Below, one piece after another: positions 45,816 to 54,642 of a DNA stretch of 64,000 nt. Both the position numbers and the translations under genes were made by a program. The stretch comes from Chitinophagaceae bacterium. Lineage in GTDB: Bacteria > Bacteroidota > Bacteroidia > Chitinophagales > Chitinophagaceae. Location of the stretch: NCBI GenBank assembly GCA_019752295.1, contig JAIEMK010000036.1, positions 1 to 64,000 on the forward strand, written 5' to 3'. The notes under the pieces were generated by a model. The model did not search any database and was not told where the DNA came from. It saw only the letters and a list, made by a program, of their open reading frames with translations. Numbering within the stretch: the first letter of the stretch is position 1; every line of letters begins with the position of its first letter.

Positions 45816-47183
45816 ATGGATGCTAACAGAAGAAATCTAATCAAGGGTCTTGGGGCTTTTGGTGTGCTGGCCAGTACAAAAGGATTGGCTAGTCCCTTCT
45901 CCATTATAAAAAATTTCGGCGACAGCCCCAACGGAAAAATTCGTTTTGCAACCATTGGAATGGGCATACAGGGGCACTATGATACGCGCGCTGCATTGGC
46001 TAACGATGGTGTGGAATTTGTTGCTGCAGCAGATTTGTACACGGGAAGACTTGAGCGTGTGAAAGAGCTTTATGGAAACAACATTTTTACAACGAGGGAT
46101 TATCGCGAGATCCTGCAACGAAAAGATATTGATGCAGTAATTGTTGCCACACCCGATCACTGGCACGATACCATTACCATTAAATCGCTCGAAGCAGGTA
46201 AACACGTTTATTGCGAAAAGCCCATGGTACACGATATCGAAAAAGGTAAGCCGGTAATTGAAGCCTGGAAAAAATCGGGCAAAACCATGCAAGTGGGTAG
46301 TCAGCGTATTAGTGGTTCTGTTTTTAAAGAAGCAAACAAATTAGTACAGGCAGGCGATATTGGTGAGATCAATTATATCGAATCAAACAGCGATCGCTTT
46401 GATGCCATCGGAGCTTGGAATTATACCATACCTACAGACGCTTCTGATAAAACAGTTGACTGGGATACTTTTTTAAAAGACAGTCCGAAAATTCCTTTTG
46501 ATGCCAAGCGGTTTTTTCGTTGGCGCAATTACAGAAATTATGGAACCGGTGTGGCAGGAGACCTGTTTGTACACCTGATTACGGGGGTGCATTATATTAC
46601 CAATTCAAAAGGACCAACACGCGTTTATGCTTCTGGAAGTTTAAGTTATTGGAAAGACGGAAGGGACGTGCCCGATGTAATGGTGTCGATCATGGACTAT
46701 CCGAAAACAAAAGAGCATTCGGAGTTTCAGATGGTGTTGCGAGTAAATTTTGCAAATGCCGGAACCATCAATAATAATACGCGCATTATTGGTACCGAAG
46801 GGCAGATAGATCTTTCCGGAAGCGGACTGATACTGAGTAAGAAAAAATTACCGAAAGCTCCGGGTATGCGGGGCTACGACAGTTATGATACTTTTTCTTT
46901 GGCTCAACAAAAAGAATTGGATAAACAATACGATGCTTTATACAGCGAAGCTGATAGAAAAACAGAACCCGTTAAAGAAATAAAATTCAATCCACCCGCT
47001 GGTGAAAACGAGCACAAAAACCATTTTAAAAACTTTTTCGACAATATCCGTTCGGGTACTCAAACTACTATCGAAGATCCGCTGTTTGGATTTCGTGCAG
47101 CCGCACCTGTGCTAGCATGCAACGAAAGCTATTTCAGCAAAAAAGCATTTATCTGGGATCCGGAAAATTTAAATAAGGGATAA
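45816..47183 (+). CDS. Tat-exported Gfo/Idh/MocA-family oxidoreductase
   Basis: A 455-residue NAD(P)-dependent oxidoreductase. It begins with a twin-arginine-like signal (NRRNLIKGLGAFGVLA), then the Rossmann part (FATIGMGIQGHYDTRAAL) and the EKP motif HVYCEKPMVHD, with a C-terminal substrate domain containing GVAGDLFVHLITGVHY. The ATG at 45816 is chosen; a TTG 27 bp upstream is less likely. Divergent from the DUF1080 gene (145 bp apart). Substrate unknown, probably a sugar derivative. Confidence 0.92.
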   Translation: MDANRRNLIKGLGAFGVLASTKGLASPFSIIKNFGDSPNGKIRFATIGMGIQGHYDTRAALANDGVEFVAAADLYTGRLERVKELYGNNIFTTRDYREILQRKDIDAVIVATPDHWHDTITIKSLEAGKHVYCEKPMVHDIEKGKPVIEAWKKSGKTMQVGSQRISGSVFKEANKLVQAGDIGEINYIESNSDRFDAIGAWNYTIPTDASDKTVDWDTFLKDSPKIPFDAKRFFRWRNYRNYGTGVAGDLFVHLITGVHYITNSKGPTRVYASGSLSYWKDGRDVPDVMVSIMDYPKTKEHSEFQMVLRVNFANAGTINNNTRIIGTEGQIDLSGSGLILSKKKLPKAPGMRGYDSYDTFSLAQQKELDKQYDALYSEADRKTEPVKEIKFNPPAGENEHKNHFKNFFDNIRSGTQTTIEDPLFGFRAAAPVLACNESYFSKKAFIWDPENLNKG

Positions 47184-47572
47184 AAAAAATCCAATAAAAG
47201 CGTAAAAAAATTATTAACCTAAGCAGTAAAATTGTAATAGTATTTTATAATAATCTTACTACATGCAATACCGAAAGCCCAATGTCATTAAGTTAAGGTT
47301 TAATTAGTTGCGCTATTGAGTTGTAAGTGCATTGTGGGCGTAAGGACTAAAGTCATCTGTTTTAGAGTGTTATTATCCCTATACGAAATGCTTCTTTTGG
47401 ATACATTAACCCTAGGCTTCAGCCTAGGGATGGCCATCTCTGTTTGGATTTTGGGCTTTAGCCCATCACCCATCCGCTTAGATCATCTACATCAGAGTCA
47501 AAAAAGCATGAGGGCTGGAAATAGTGTGGAAATTTAAGCAAGAGTTGTTTGATTTAAAAGAGAATAATTTGA
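47184..47572. other. Intergenic region between oxidoreductase and interrupted gene
   Basis: 389 bp without a supported gene. The right half holds a compact cluster of palindromes (47410-47465, listed separately). A 73-codon frame across it is not believable because it reads through those palindromes. Confidence 0.6.
47410..47465. repeat. REP-like cluster of three palindromes
   Basis: A perfect 9-bp hairpin CCCTAGGCT-TC-AGCCTAGGG (47410-47429), an adjoining 10-bp palindrome GATGGCCATC (47429-47438), and a 6-bp hairpin TGGGCT-TT-AGCCCA (47452-47465). Paired GGCTnnAGCC hairpins of this kind resemble repeated extragenic palindromes dispersed in Bacteroidota genomes. Only one cluster is visible here. 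Confidence 0.7.
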
Positions 47573-48058
47573 TTAGCCTAACGGGTTTTCCTGCATGGTT
47601 TCCTTATAAAAATCAATAGCGTTCTTTCGTTGTGAAACTATGTGAAGAAGTGGTAATAAAAGAAAACAAAGTTGAAAAATGTGCTTGGGATTAGAATGCT
47701 TTAAAATATTTAGAACTAAAAGTAAAACCCAGCAAGAAATTAATAATACAACCATAATTAGCCCCGACTTTGATGCGAAAAAAGATTTCTCGAATATTAT
47801 TTTTTCATTCAATTCCTGAGTTGTATTATATTTTTGAATTTGTTTATGAAAAGATTTAATTATTTCCTTATTATAATGTTCAATTTTCCAAGTACCCATT
47901 TTTTCTATAAAACAGTACTCTTTTTTTTTGCCGTTTTTATATTTTAGTAAAAAACAAGAATACTTATATGACGGGAAATATATTTTATATGACTTGATAT
48001 CAGAATAAAAATATTTTTCATTATATCCTTTTTCAAACTCTTCTTTCATATAATCTAT
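47573..48058 (-). pseudogene. 3' part of a membrane-protein gene split by the IS element
   Basis: About 161 codons including the duplicated IDY. Reading starts inside the gene: ATA GAT TAT (the target duplication), then MKEEFEKGYNEKYFYSDI. The part has a beta-rich stretch (YKIYFPSYKYSCFLLKYKNGKKKEYC) that could be a bacterial PH-like domain, and two late membrane segments (LIMVVLLISCWVLLLVL; FQLCFLLLPLLHIV). An ATG at 48049 directly after the duplication could allow residual translation. Joined to the 5' part at 49456-49683 it gives an intact frame of about 234 residues. Family not recognised. Confidence 0.85.
48050..48058. repeat. Target-site duplication, left copy
   Basis: ATAATCTAT directly abuts the left end of the IS element; the identical 9 bases follow its right end at 49456. 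Confidence 0.88.
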
Positions 48059-48076
48059 CAATGCTGTCCGAGATAA
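48059..48076. repeat. IS terminal inverted repeat, left
   Basis: CAATGCTGTCCGAGATAA matches the reverse complement of the right end (CATTACTGTCCGAGATAA) at 16 of 18 bases; the inner 13 are identical. Confidence 0.88.
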
Positions 48077-48150
48077 TTCTGTAACAGCTTTTTTTAAAAG
48101 GTTTACAATACAATTTACTTAAAAACATTTCTTTTCTGCAAAGCAGGGTG

Positions 48151-49356
48151 TCACCCATCAAACAACTTCAGTTCTTGGGCCATTATTTCTTGATAATGCT
48201 TCAGCGGATTCTTTAAAAAAGAGTTCAGATGGATGTAGTTAAATAGATGCAACCTTATTACACTAGCAAGATTAGAAAAGGCCCAGACTTTCGCTTTAAT
48301 TTGCCTTTGCAACACAGTCAGCAACAGATTCCAGATCAGTGCACACCATATTTGTATAATAATAGCATTTACATTGTCTCCCAAAAAATAGCTTAAGGAT
48401 TGGTTTTGCTTTAACTGTTTGTGCAATGTTTCTATTTGCCACCTAGATTTATAAATTAGTGTAATCTGGTCGGCGGACAGGTCATATATATTACTGATAA
48501 ATTCATAGCAAACTTGATGCTTTTCATCCCAATAAACCACCCTGCGAAGCGGTAGACCTCGATTGATTTTCCCGTTTTCACGCAGGGGCAGAACGATTTG
48601 TTCGTCGAGTAAAATAGATTGATTACTATCAGCGGCTAGTTCAAATTCTTTCTTACGTCTAAAAGCTGCATTGTGTTTTAACCTTGTTACAAAGGGTATT
48701 TGATGGAAATTAAAGTATTCAAAACGCTCATAATCATTATATCCCTTATCAAATACATAGATATGATCACTGGTGAACTCAATATCATTCATAAAGCTGC
48801 TATCATGGGTTGTAGCATCTGTGAACTTCACCAATACCGGTGAATTATAATCGGGCCTGATTTGCATATGCACTTTAATACCGCCTTTACGTTTTCCACT
48901 CTCTGGTTTACGCCCAACGCATTTGAGGATGTCTTTGAAAAGGAAAATAGTAGTGCTATCAATGATGGACAGCTCCTTCCCAAACGCATTCTTAAAGCGG
49001 CTGTCCGATAAAATTGGTTGATACTGAGTTAGCAAATCATAGTATATTTTTTCAAAGACCTGATAGCTTCTTCGTTTGTTAGCATCACTGATGGTGCTTC
49101 TTTTGGGTGGTCTCTTTAGGTTTAAATGCTGCAGTTTCCCTTCCAAACCAAGGAAGCCATTGGTGACATCTCGAAGGGAAGTAGTGTTAGAAGCAGTGGC
49201 AAACAACATAGATACCAGATGTTCCCAGGTTGAAAACCGTTTGGTAAACTTATCGGACTGGTATTTATTAACTGCTTTTTGCACTTGTTGCTTGGGGATT
49301 AAAGAAATCAACTGTCCGAAAACAGAATTACCAGAAAAATTTGTACTATTGTTCAT
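48151..49356 (-). CDS. IS4-family transposase
   Basis: A 401-residue transposase with an N-terminal DUF4372-like domain (SVFGQLISLIPKQQVQKAV, STWEHLVSMLFA) and a DDE domain: first Asp in SIIDSTTIF, second Asp in YVFDKGYNDYERF, and Glu in YKSRWQIETLHKQLKQN, the YREK-type signature of IS4 elements. Length is complete and no frame damage is visible, so it may be active. It cuts and pastes the element recognised by the 18-bp ends. Confidence 0.95.
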   Translation of the reverse strand: MNNSTNFSGNSVFGQLISLIPKQQVQKAVNKYQSDKFTKRFSTWEHLVSMLFATASNTTSLRDVTNGFLGLEGKLQHLNLKRPPKRSTISDANKRRSYQVFEKIYYDLLTQYQPILSDSRFKNAFGKELSIIDSTTIFLFKDILKCVGRKPESGKRKGGIKVHMQIRPDYNSPVLVKFTDATTHDSSFMNDIEFTSDHIYVFDKGYNDYERFEYFNFHQIPFVTRLKHNAAFRRKKEFELAADSNQSILLDEQIVLPLRENGKINRGLPLRRVVYWDEKHQVCYEFISNIYDLSADQITLIYKSRWQIETLHKQLKQNQSLSYFLGDNVNAIIIQIWCALIWNLLLTVLQRQIKAKVWAFSNLASVIRLHLFNYIHLNSFLKNPLKHYQEIMAQELKLFDG

Positions 49357-49392
49357 ATGGTTATGTTGTGGTAAACTAAACCTATATGTTTT

Positions 49393-49426
49393 GGGCCATA
49401 TCTTAAAGTATATGGCTCATTTTTTT
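49393..49426 (+). terminator. Hairpin with T-run at the IS outer end
   Basis: A 9-bp stem (49393-49401 with 49410-49418, one G-U pair), 8-base loop, then A and seven T. On the plus strand it could end transcripts leaving the element. On the minus strand, RNA read in from the host gene would fold the same sequence just before the transposase start and could limit its expression. Confidence 0.55.
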
Positions 49427-49437
49427 ATCTTCCATTT

Positions 49438-49455
49438 TTATCTCGGACAGTAATG
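49438..49455. repeat. IS terminal inverted repeat, right
   Basis: TTATCTCGGACAGTAATG is the inverted partner of the left end, with two mismatches in the outer five bases. Confidence 0.88.
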
Positions 49456-49464
49456 ATAATCTAT
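49456..49464. repeat. Target-site duplication, right copy
   Basis: ATAATCTAT, identical to the nine bases next to the left IS end. It encodes Ile-Asp-Tyr in the interrupted gene. Confidence 0.88.
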
Positions 49465-49683
49465 AGAAAAATAATTATCGCCAAATAAAATAATTATTTC
49501 TCGATAATATAATTTTATAATAAATGCAAAAAAAATAATAAAAGTAAAAAAAATTAGCAGTAAAGGGTAGCCAACTAATTCTTTGTCAGTCTCTGCAAAA
49601 TATATGAGGAGGGCACACTCAAATAGCATAATTCCGCAAAACGTGGTAAATGCAGTGTATTTATTGAAAATAGTTGCTTTCAT
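49456..49683 (-). pseudogene. 5' part of the membrane-protein gene split by the IS element
   Basis: 76 codons from the ATG at 49683. Two membrane helices (FTTFCGIMLFECALLIYF; YPLLLIFFTFIIFFAFII) are followed by REIIILFGDNYFSIDY, where the IS begins; translation then runs six codons into the IS end and stops. The next residues of the original protein are MKEEFEKGY at 48049. The gene probably encoded a membrane-anchored protein of about 234 residues, now inactive or reduced to fragments. Confidence 0.85.
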
Positions 49684-49762
49684 AAATAATTTTAAAAATT
49701 ATCACTGATACCTGACTAAATTAAATTGTTATCCATTTCATTGGCTAGAAGCCCTGTTTTTA

Positions 49763-50665
49763 TTATTTTCCAGAAACATGATAATTTTTTTCCCCTGCAG
49801 TAATTGCAATGGGTAAGATATTTTGTTTGGGTGGCAACGGACAAGTGGCGTATTTAGTAAATGCACATGGCGGATTAAACGCCTTATTAAAATCGATGAT
49901 TGTATTGCCATCTGCATCGGGCTGATTAGCGTATAAAAATCTTCCCGCCGGATAGGTTTCTTTTCCACTGGTGGCATCACCAAATAAAATAAACAGTTGC
50001 TCTTCCTCATTCAAAGCATCGAGCTGATATTCTTTGCCCGCAATTGTAAATATCAATTTGCCCGGTGAACTCTGCGCATTGGTTTGACCCAAAACATTTG
50101 TGATTAGCAATCTTCCAGTAACACTGGCTTCAAACTTTGCTTTTAAACGCCAACTGCTATCATCTTTAAATCTTTCACATCCCTTAAATTTTTTAAGTAT
50201 CGGGGCAGATAAGTCCCTCAGTCGAACCCCGATTTTATCTTCTCGTTGAATAATACTCCATCTTAAATTTCCTAGCCCCATTTGAACTGCAGCATTCCTT
50301 CCGGATTCGAATAATAAAGCTTTCTTGATTAAACTATCTTTTATTTTGGTCTGAACTCCTGCATTCGAAACCCAATTTACCTGTTGATTTTCGAAAACAA
50401 AATAACCGGCCTGCTTAGGCATATCGCGATGCTGGTATACTAACTCGTTTGAGGCATCGTTTCCAAATCTATTTTTCCCTGGATTCAACCAGTATAGCCC
50501 CGTTAGATTCAGCCATCCATTCGGATCGGTTAGTGCAGCAATTCTTTCTTGCTTCCATTCGGCCATATCTTCACGGAAGTTTTTTTGATTTTGCGCTATT
50601 GCAATATTTGAGCTGATGAGCAATATGCTTAAAACACAAACTTGTAGTAGATTCTGATTTTGCAT
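49763..50665 (-). CDS. Secreted DUF1684 protein
   Basis: A 300-residue protein with signal peptide (up to IAIAQN) and the DUF1684 pattern: WKQERIAALTDPNGWLNLTGLYWL at the start and INFNKAFNPPCAFT-type ending, here FNKAFNPPCAFTKYATCPLPP with Asn/Pro/Cys conserved. The family is widespread and uncharacterised. It lies 22 bp after the gluconokinase gene on the same strand, so it may share the transcript. Confidence 0.85.
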   Translation of the reverse strand: MQNQNLLQVCVLSILLISSNIAIAQNQKNFREDMAEWKQERIAALTDPNGWLNLTGLYWLNPGKNRFGNDASNELVYQHRDMPKQAGYFVFENQQVNWVSNAGVQTKIKDSLIKKALLFESGRNAAVQMGLGNLRWSIIQREDKIGVRLRDLSAPILKKFKGCERFKDDSSWRLKAKFEASVTGRLLITNVLGQTNAQSSPGKLIFTIAGKEYQLDALNEEEQLFILFGDATSGKETYPAGRFLYANQPDADGNTIIDFNKAFNPPCAFTKYATCPLPPKQNILPIAITAGEKNYHVSGK

Positions 50666-50687
50666 GGGATTTATTTCGGGGCGAAAA

Positions 50688-52130
50688 TTAATTCATTTCT
50701 GGTACCAATAATTGATTCAATTTTTGAAACTGCTGAAATCCTTTCTGATACACTAAAACATTGGATGGGTTGGGATGGATTGTTACTGTTTTTTCTGAAA
50801 TACTAAACTCATGATTTATGGCAAGTGCTTTCAATGCCACTAAAACCGCCCCCCTTGCAGAAGCATCCGCATCTGGTTTGCAGATAACAGTTAACTGAAA
50901 AACATCTGCCAATATTTGTAGCCATTCACGGCTTTTTGTAAATCCGCCACTTGCCGAAATTTGCTGAATGGGTTCGTCTGTGCGAATGGATTTTGCTATC
51001 GAATAAATATTATACACAATCGCTTCCATCGCAGCCCTTACAAAATGGGCCTGTGTGTGTTGCTGACCAATTCCAAAATAAACCGCCTTGGCTTGCTCGT
51101 TCCAAATAGGTGCGCGCTCGCCCGAAACATAAGGTAGTAATATCAATCCGTTGGAGCCGGCAGCAACTGTACCTGCAGTTGCTAAAAATTCTTCGTAACT
51201 ATTTTTATTTTGAAATAGCTGTTCCTTTATCCACTCAATTAAATTTGCGCCATTATTAGAAGCGCCTCCAATTAAAAATCGATTTTGTTCAATAGGATAA
51301 CAAAACCCTTTCATCTCCTCATGTAATATGCGATTGGTTGAAATAATTCTTGCTGCAGCACTCGTGCCAATTGTAATCGCTAATACAGCAGGATCTGTTG
51401 CATCAGAACCAATATTGGCAAGCACTCCATCGCTTGAACCTACTACCAGCTTACAAGGCGTTTTTATTCCAAACATATTATTCTCAGGAAGATCAATACA
51501 GTGCGTTATAGCAACAGGCTGCGATAATTTTCCCGCATCAATACCAGCAAACAACAAGGCAGGCTCAAACCATTTTAAAGTATGAATATCCAGGAATCCT
51601 GATGCAGCAGCAATAGATATATCAACAACATATTGTGCTGTTAAACGAAATAGTACATATTCTTTGATCCCAATAAATTTTACAGCAGTTCTAAATATAG
51701 TAGGTTCGTTTTCTTTTAACCAGATTAGTTTACAAAAGGGCAACATCGCATGTAGGGGAACGCCCGTATGCTGGTACCAGTTTGTTGCAGTATTTTTTTT
51801 GCGAAGTGTTATTGCAATTTCTGCAGCCCTGATATCGCTCCAGATAATGCTGTTTGTTAAATGCTTACCGGTCGAATCCATTGCAATGATACTATGCATG
51901 GCCGCGCTAAAGCTGATGAATTGAGGTTCGGATCCCAATGCAATTCTCACTGATTGCATGCATTCCATTACAGCATCAAATACAAGTTCGGGATCCTGTT
52001 CTGAACGGCCTTCTGCAGGATGCAATAGGGGATATGTTTGTTGCTTACTTGTCAGCACATTGCCTTCTCTTGAAAAAGCGATCGCCTTTGTAGAAGTAGT
52101 ACCAATATCAATTCCAACAAAATATTGCAT
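50688..52130 (-). CDS. FGGY-family carbohydrate kinase, gluconokinase-type
   Basis: A 480-residue sugar kinase with the FGGY ATPase core: FVGIDIGTTSTKAIAF, VVGSSDGVLANIGS, and ISASGGFTKSREW. SAAMHSIIAMDS and the adjacent 6-phosphogluconate dehydrogenase point to gluconokinase (GntK of the FGGY type) rather than xylulokinase. It phosphorylates gluconate to 6-phosphogluconate in the cytoplasm. The ATG at 52130 lies 5 bp after the dehydrogenase stop; a TTG 9 bp upstream overlaps it. Confidence 0.88.
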   Translation of the reverse strand: MQYFVGIDIGTTSTKAIAFSREGNVLTSKQQTYPLLHPAEGRSEQDPELVFDAVMECMQSVRIALGSEPQFISFSAAMHSIIAMDSTGKHLTNSIIWSDIRAAEIAITLRKKNTATNWYQHTGVPLHAMLPFCKLIWLKENEPTIFRTAVKFIGIKEYVLFRLTAQYVVDISIAAASGFLDIHTLKWFEPALLFAGIDAGKLSQPVAITHCIDLPENNMFGIKTPCKLVVGSSDGVLANIGSDATDPAVLAITIGTSAAARIISTNRILHEEMKGFCYPIEQNRFLIGGASNNGANLIEWIKEQLFQNKNSYEEFLATAGTVAAGSNGLILLPYVSGERAPIWNEQAKAVYFGIGQQHTQAHFVRAAMEAIVYNIYSIAKSIRTDEPIQQISASGGFTKSREWLQILADVFQLTVICKPDADASARGAVLVALKALAINHEFSISEKTVTIHPNPSNVLVYQKGFQQFQKLNQLLVPEMN

Positions 52131-52135
52131 CAGTT

Positions 52136-53041
52136 TCAATTATCTTCTGCTTGTTCTACAGCATGACCCCCAAACTCGTTGCGCAAAGCAGCAACAACTT
52201 TGCCGGAGAATGTGTTTTCCATTTGAGAACGGTAACGCATCATCACCGACATGGCAATTACAGGAGTAGGAACCCCCATTTCGAGCGCGGTATCCAAAGT
52301 CCATTTACCCTCACCCGATGAATGCATTACGCCTTTAATGCCACTCAATTTTGCATCTTTACTAAAAGCATTTTCTGTAAGCTCCATCAACCAGCTTCTT
52401 ATTACTGATCCGTTATTAAAAAGATGCGCGAGTTTTTCGAAATCGAAATCGAAATCGGAACGTTCCAAAACTTCAAAGCCTTCTGCAATAGATTGCATCA
52501 TGCCATACTCGATTCCGTTGTGAATCATTTTTACAAAATGTCCGCTTCCCGATTTCCCAACATACAAAGAACCTCCTTCAACAGAAATATCCTCAAATAC
52601 TTTTTTCAGGGTTTCGTATGCCCGCTGATCTCCGCCAATCATGGTGCAAGCCCCTTTTAGCGCACCACTGGTTCCACCACTGGTTCCGCAGTCAAGGTAA
52701 AATATTCCCTTTGTTTCTAAAAGGGTATGCCTTCTAATAGAGTCCTTGTAAAACGAATTGCCACCATCAATCAGTATCGCGCCCGGTTGAAGTATCGGTA
52801 ACAATTCATCAATTATTTCATCCACAATTTTTCCGGCAGGAACCATCAGCCAGATAATCTGTTGTTCTTTTAATTGAAAACACAAACCGCCCAATGAATC
52901 TGCAGTTTGCATATTTTGTTCTGCAGCTTTTTTTAAGATCTCCGGATTGGTATCTAATGCTACAACACCGTATCCTTTATCAATCAGGTTCAAACCAAGG
53001 TTGAAACCCATCTTGCCTAATCCTATAATTCCTATTTGCAT
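52136..53041 (-). CDS. 6-phosphogluconate dehydrogenase, short (YqeC-like) form
   Basis: A 301-residue enzyme, the short decarboxylating type (about 300 rather than 470 residues). GIIGLGKMGFNLGLNL is the NADP/NAD-binding loop; GNSFYKDS, DCGTSGG and the catalytic Lys in GSGHFVKMIHNGIEYGMMQ follow. It makes ribulose-5-phosphate from the kinase product, so the two genes form a gluconate utilisation unit. ATG at 53041 chosen over an upstream TTG. No gluconate permease is adjacent. Confidence 0.93.
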   Translation of the reverse strand: MQIGIIGLGKMGFNLGLNLIDKGYGVVALDTNPEILKKAAEQNMQTADSLGGLCFQLKEQQIIWLMVPAGKIVDEIIDELLPILQPGAILIDGGNSFYKDSIRRHTLLETKGIFYLDCGTSGGTSGALKGACTMIGGDQRAYETLKKVFEDISVEGGSLYVGKSGSGHFVKMIHNGIEYGMMQSIAEGFEVLERSDFDFDFEKLAHLFNNGSVIRSWLMELTENAFSKDAKLSGIKGVMHSSGEGKWTLDTALEMGVPTPVIAMSVMMRYRSQMENTFSGKVVAALRNEFGGHAVEQAEDN

Positions 53042-53262
53042 GAATAAAAGTATTTCTTTAACAAACAATGATTGCTAATACAGACTAAAACTAACAATAA
53101 ATTTTAAGTGTGCTTAGAGCAACTGCTGGAGGGGTTAAATTAAACGCAAGTATTTTAAAGAAAGTCTTTCCAAAACACCAGATTCGAGTGAATTATAAAT
53201 TCTCTATATAAATTCAATACAGTAATTTTAGAAAAGTAAATCGGGCCGTTGGGGCTAATATC

Positions 53263-54606
53263 ATGATTAAATTGTCGAGTCTTAAGAACAAACATTTTTT
53301 AGCCCTTGCAGGCAATCTGGTAATTTCTGTTTTCAGTGTTCTCATGATGTCGCTACTTTATCGTGCACTCAGTAAAACCGATGTAGGAACCTGGTTCTTT
53401 TTCCTTGGCTTTTCTGGATTAGCAGATGCTTTGAGGCATGGCTTGCTTTCTACTGCAACAGTAAAGTTTTACGCAGGCAAAAGCAAAGAGTCGGGTTTGG
53501 AAGTATTGGGTTCAATTTGGTTTCTGGCCATCTTGTTATGTATTGCGATGATGGTTCTGAACGCAGTGGCATGGGCATTTACGGGTTCTTTCCAAAACCC
53601 ACAAATGGTTTTGGTGATAAAATGGTTTGGGCTTACTTTTCTAAGTTCAATGCCCTATACTTTTACTTTTTGGGTGTTGATGGCAGAAGAAAGATATGAA
53701 TTGATTCTGTGGTTAAGAATGGTCAATAACGGAACAATGCTACTAATCATCGCAGTTTTGATGTTCCTAAATCGAATGACCCTTGAAAATTTATTGATCC
53801 TGAATTTTGCAACAAATTGCTTGAGCAGTTTTTTTTGTTTTTTATGGAGGCTCACGTATTTGCGCAGCATTTTCAAGCGCAAAAAAGCAATCATCATAGA
53901 ACTCTTCAACTTTGGGAAATATAGTCTGGCAACGAATCTTAGCTCTACACTGTTGACCAGCGCCAATACCTTTATTATTACATTTTTTCTCGGACCTGCA
54001 GCTCTTGCCATTTACAATTTGCCACAACGTTTGATGGAGATTGTTGAGTTGCCTCTTCGCAGTTTTGTTGGAACCGGCATGTCGGCAATGGCCAGCGCCA
54101 TGAATAATGACAGAAAAGCTGAAGTATTAGTCATCTTCAAAAAATATGCGGGCTTACTTACATATGCTTTTATTCCGATTGTACTCGGAGGAATTATTTT
54201 TGCCGATCTGGCAATTTCAATTTTAGGAGGTGCAAAATATCATGGAACCGATGCCGCCAATATTTTCAGGATCTATTTGATATTTTCCATCTTATATCCT
54301 CTTGATCGTTTTAATGGTGTTACACTCGATATCATTCATCAGCCAAAAGCAAATTTTCAAAAGGTTTTGGTAATGCTTGCTGTAATCGTTGTGGGAAATA
54401 TTATTGGCGTTACTCTTCTAAAAAATCTATACGGAATTGCTTTAGCGGGTCCTTTCGTGCTTTTCTCTGGCCTGATAGTCGGCTATTATTCACTAAATAA
54501 ATATCTCCCATACAAAAACAGAGATATTTTTGTGGTAGGATGGCAGGAATCTAAAAATGTGCTTCAATCGGTATTCAAAAAAATAGTACCAGGACGCGGG
54601 GTTTAA
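53263..54606 (+). CDS. Polysaccharide flippase (MOP/Wzx-like)
   Basis: A 447-residue membrane protein with about 12-14 helices. LALAGNLVISVFSVLMMSLLYRALSK and GTWFFFLGFSGLADALRHG match the opening of polysaccharide biosynthesis (PST/Wzx) exporters, which flip lipid-linked sugars across the inner membrane. No polymerase or glycosyltransferase genes adjoin. The 221 bp upstream, divergent from the dehydrogenase gene, hold no gene I can see. Confidence 0.85.
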   Translation: MIKLSSLKNKHFLALAGNLVISVFSVLMMSLLYRALSKTDVGTWFFFLGFSGLADALRHGLLSTATVKFYAGKSKESGLEVLGSIWFLAILLCIAMMVLNAVAWAFTGSFQNPQMVLVIKWFGLTFLSSMPYTFTFWVLMAEERYELILWLRMVNNGTMLLIIAVLMFLNRMTLENLLILNFATNCLSSFFCFLWRLTYLRSIFKRKKAIIIELFNFGKYSLATNLSSTLLTSANTFIITFFLGPAALAIYNLPQRLMEIVELPLRSFVGTGMSAMASAMNNDRKAEVLVIFKKYAGLLTYAFIPIVLGGIIFADLAISILGGAKYHGTDAANIFRIYLIFSILYPLDRFNGVTLDIIHQPKANFQKVLVMLAVIVVGNIIGVTLLKNLYGIALAGPFVLFSGLIVGYYSLNKYLPYKNRDIFVVGWQESKNVLQSVFKKIVPGRGV

Positions 54607-54642
54607 AGTTCTAGCTAAACTGATCATTACAAAAGTTGACAA

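Larger units (their letters stand above)
48059..49455 (-). mobile_element. IS4-family insertion sequence, complete (1397 bp)
   Basis: One intact transposase gene lies between 18-bp imperfect inverted repeats, and a 9-bp target duplication (ATAATCTAT) flanks both ends. A hairpin with a T-run (49393-49426) sits between the outer end and the transposase start. The element is inserted in the same direction as the host gene and has split it exactly at the codons ATA GAT TAT, without net frame change. The perfect duplication and intact transposase point to a recent insertion. Confidence 0.93.

Noticed and set aside
47316-47537. 73-codon plus-strand frame
   Set aside because: It runs through the palindrome cluster, and no family or leader supports translation.
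49738-50010. 90-codon minus-strand frame overlapping the DUF1684 gene
   Set aside because: A frame-shifted shadow of the end of the DUF1684 gene.
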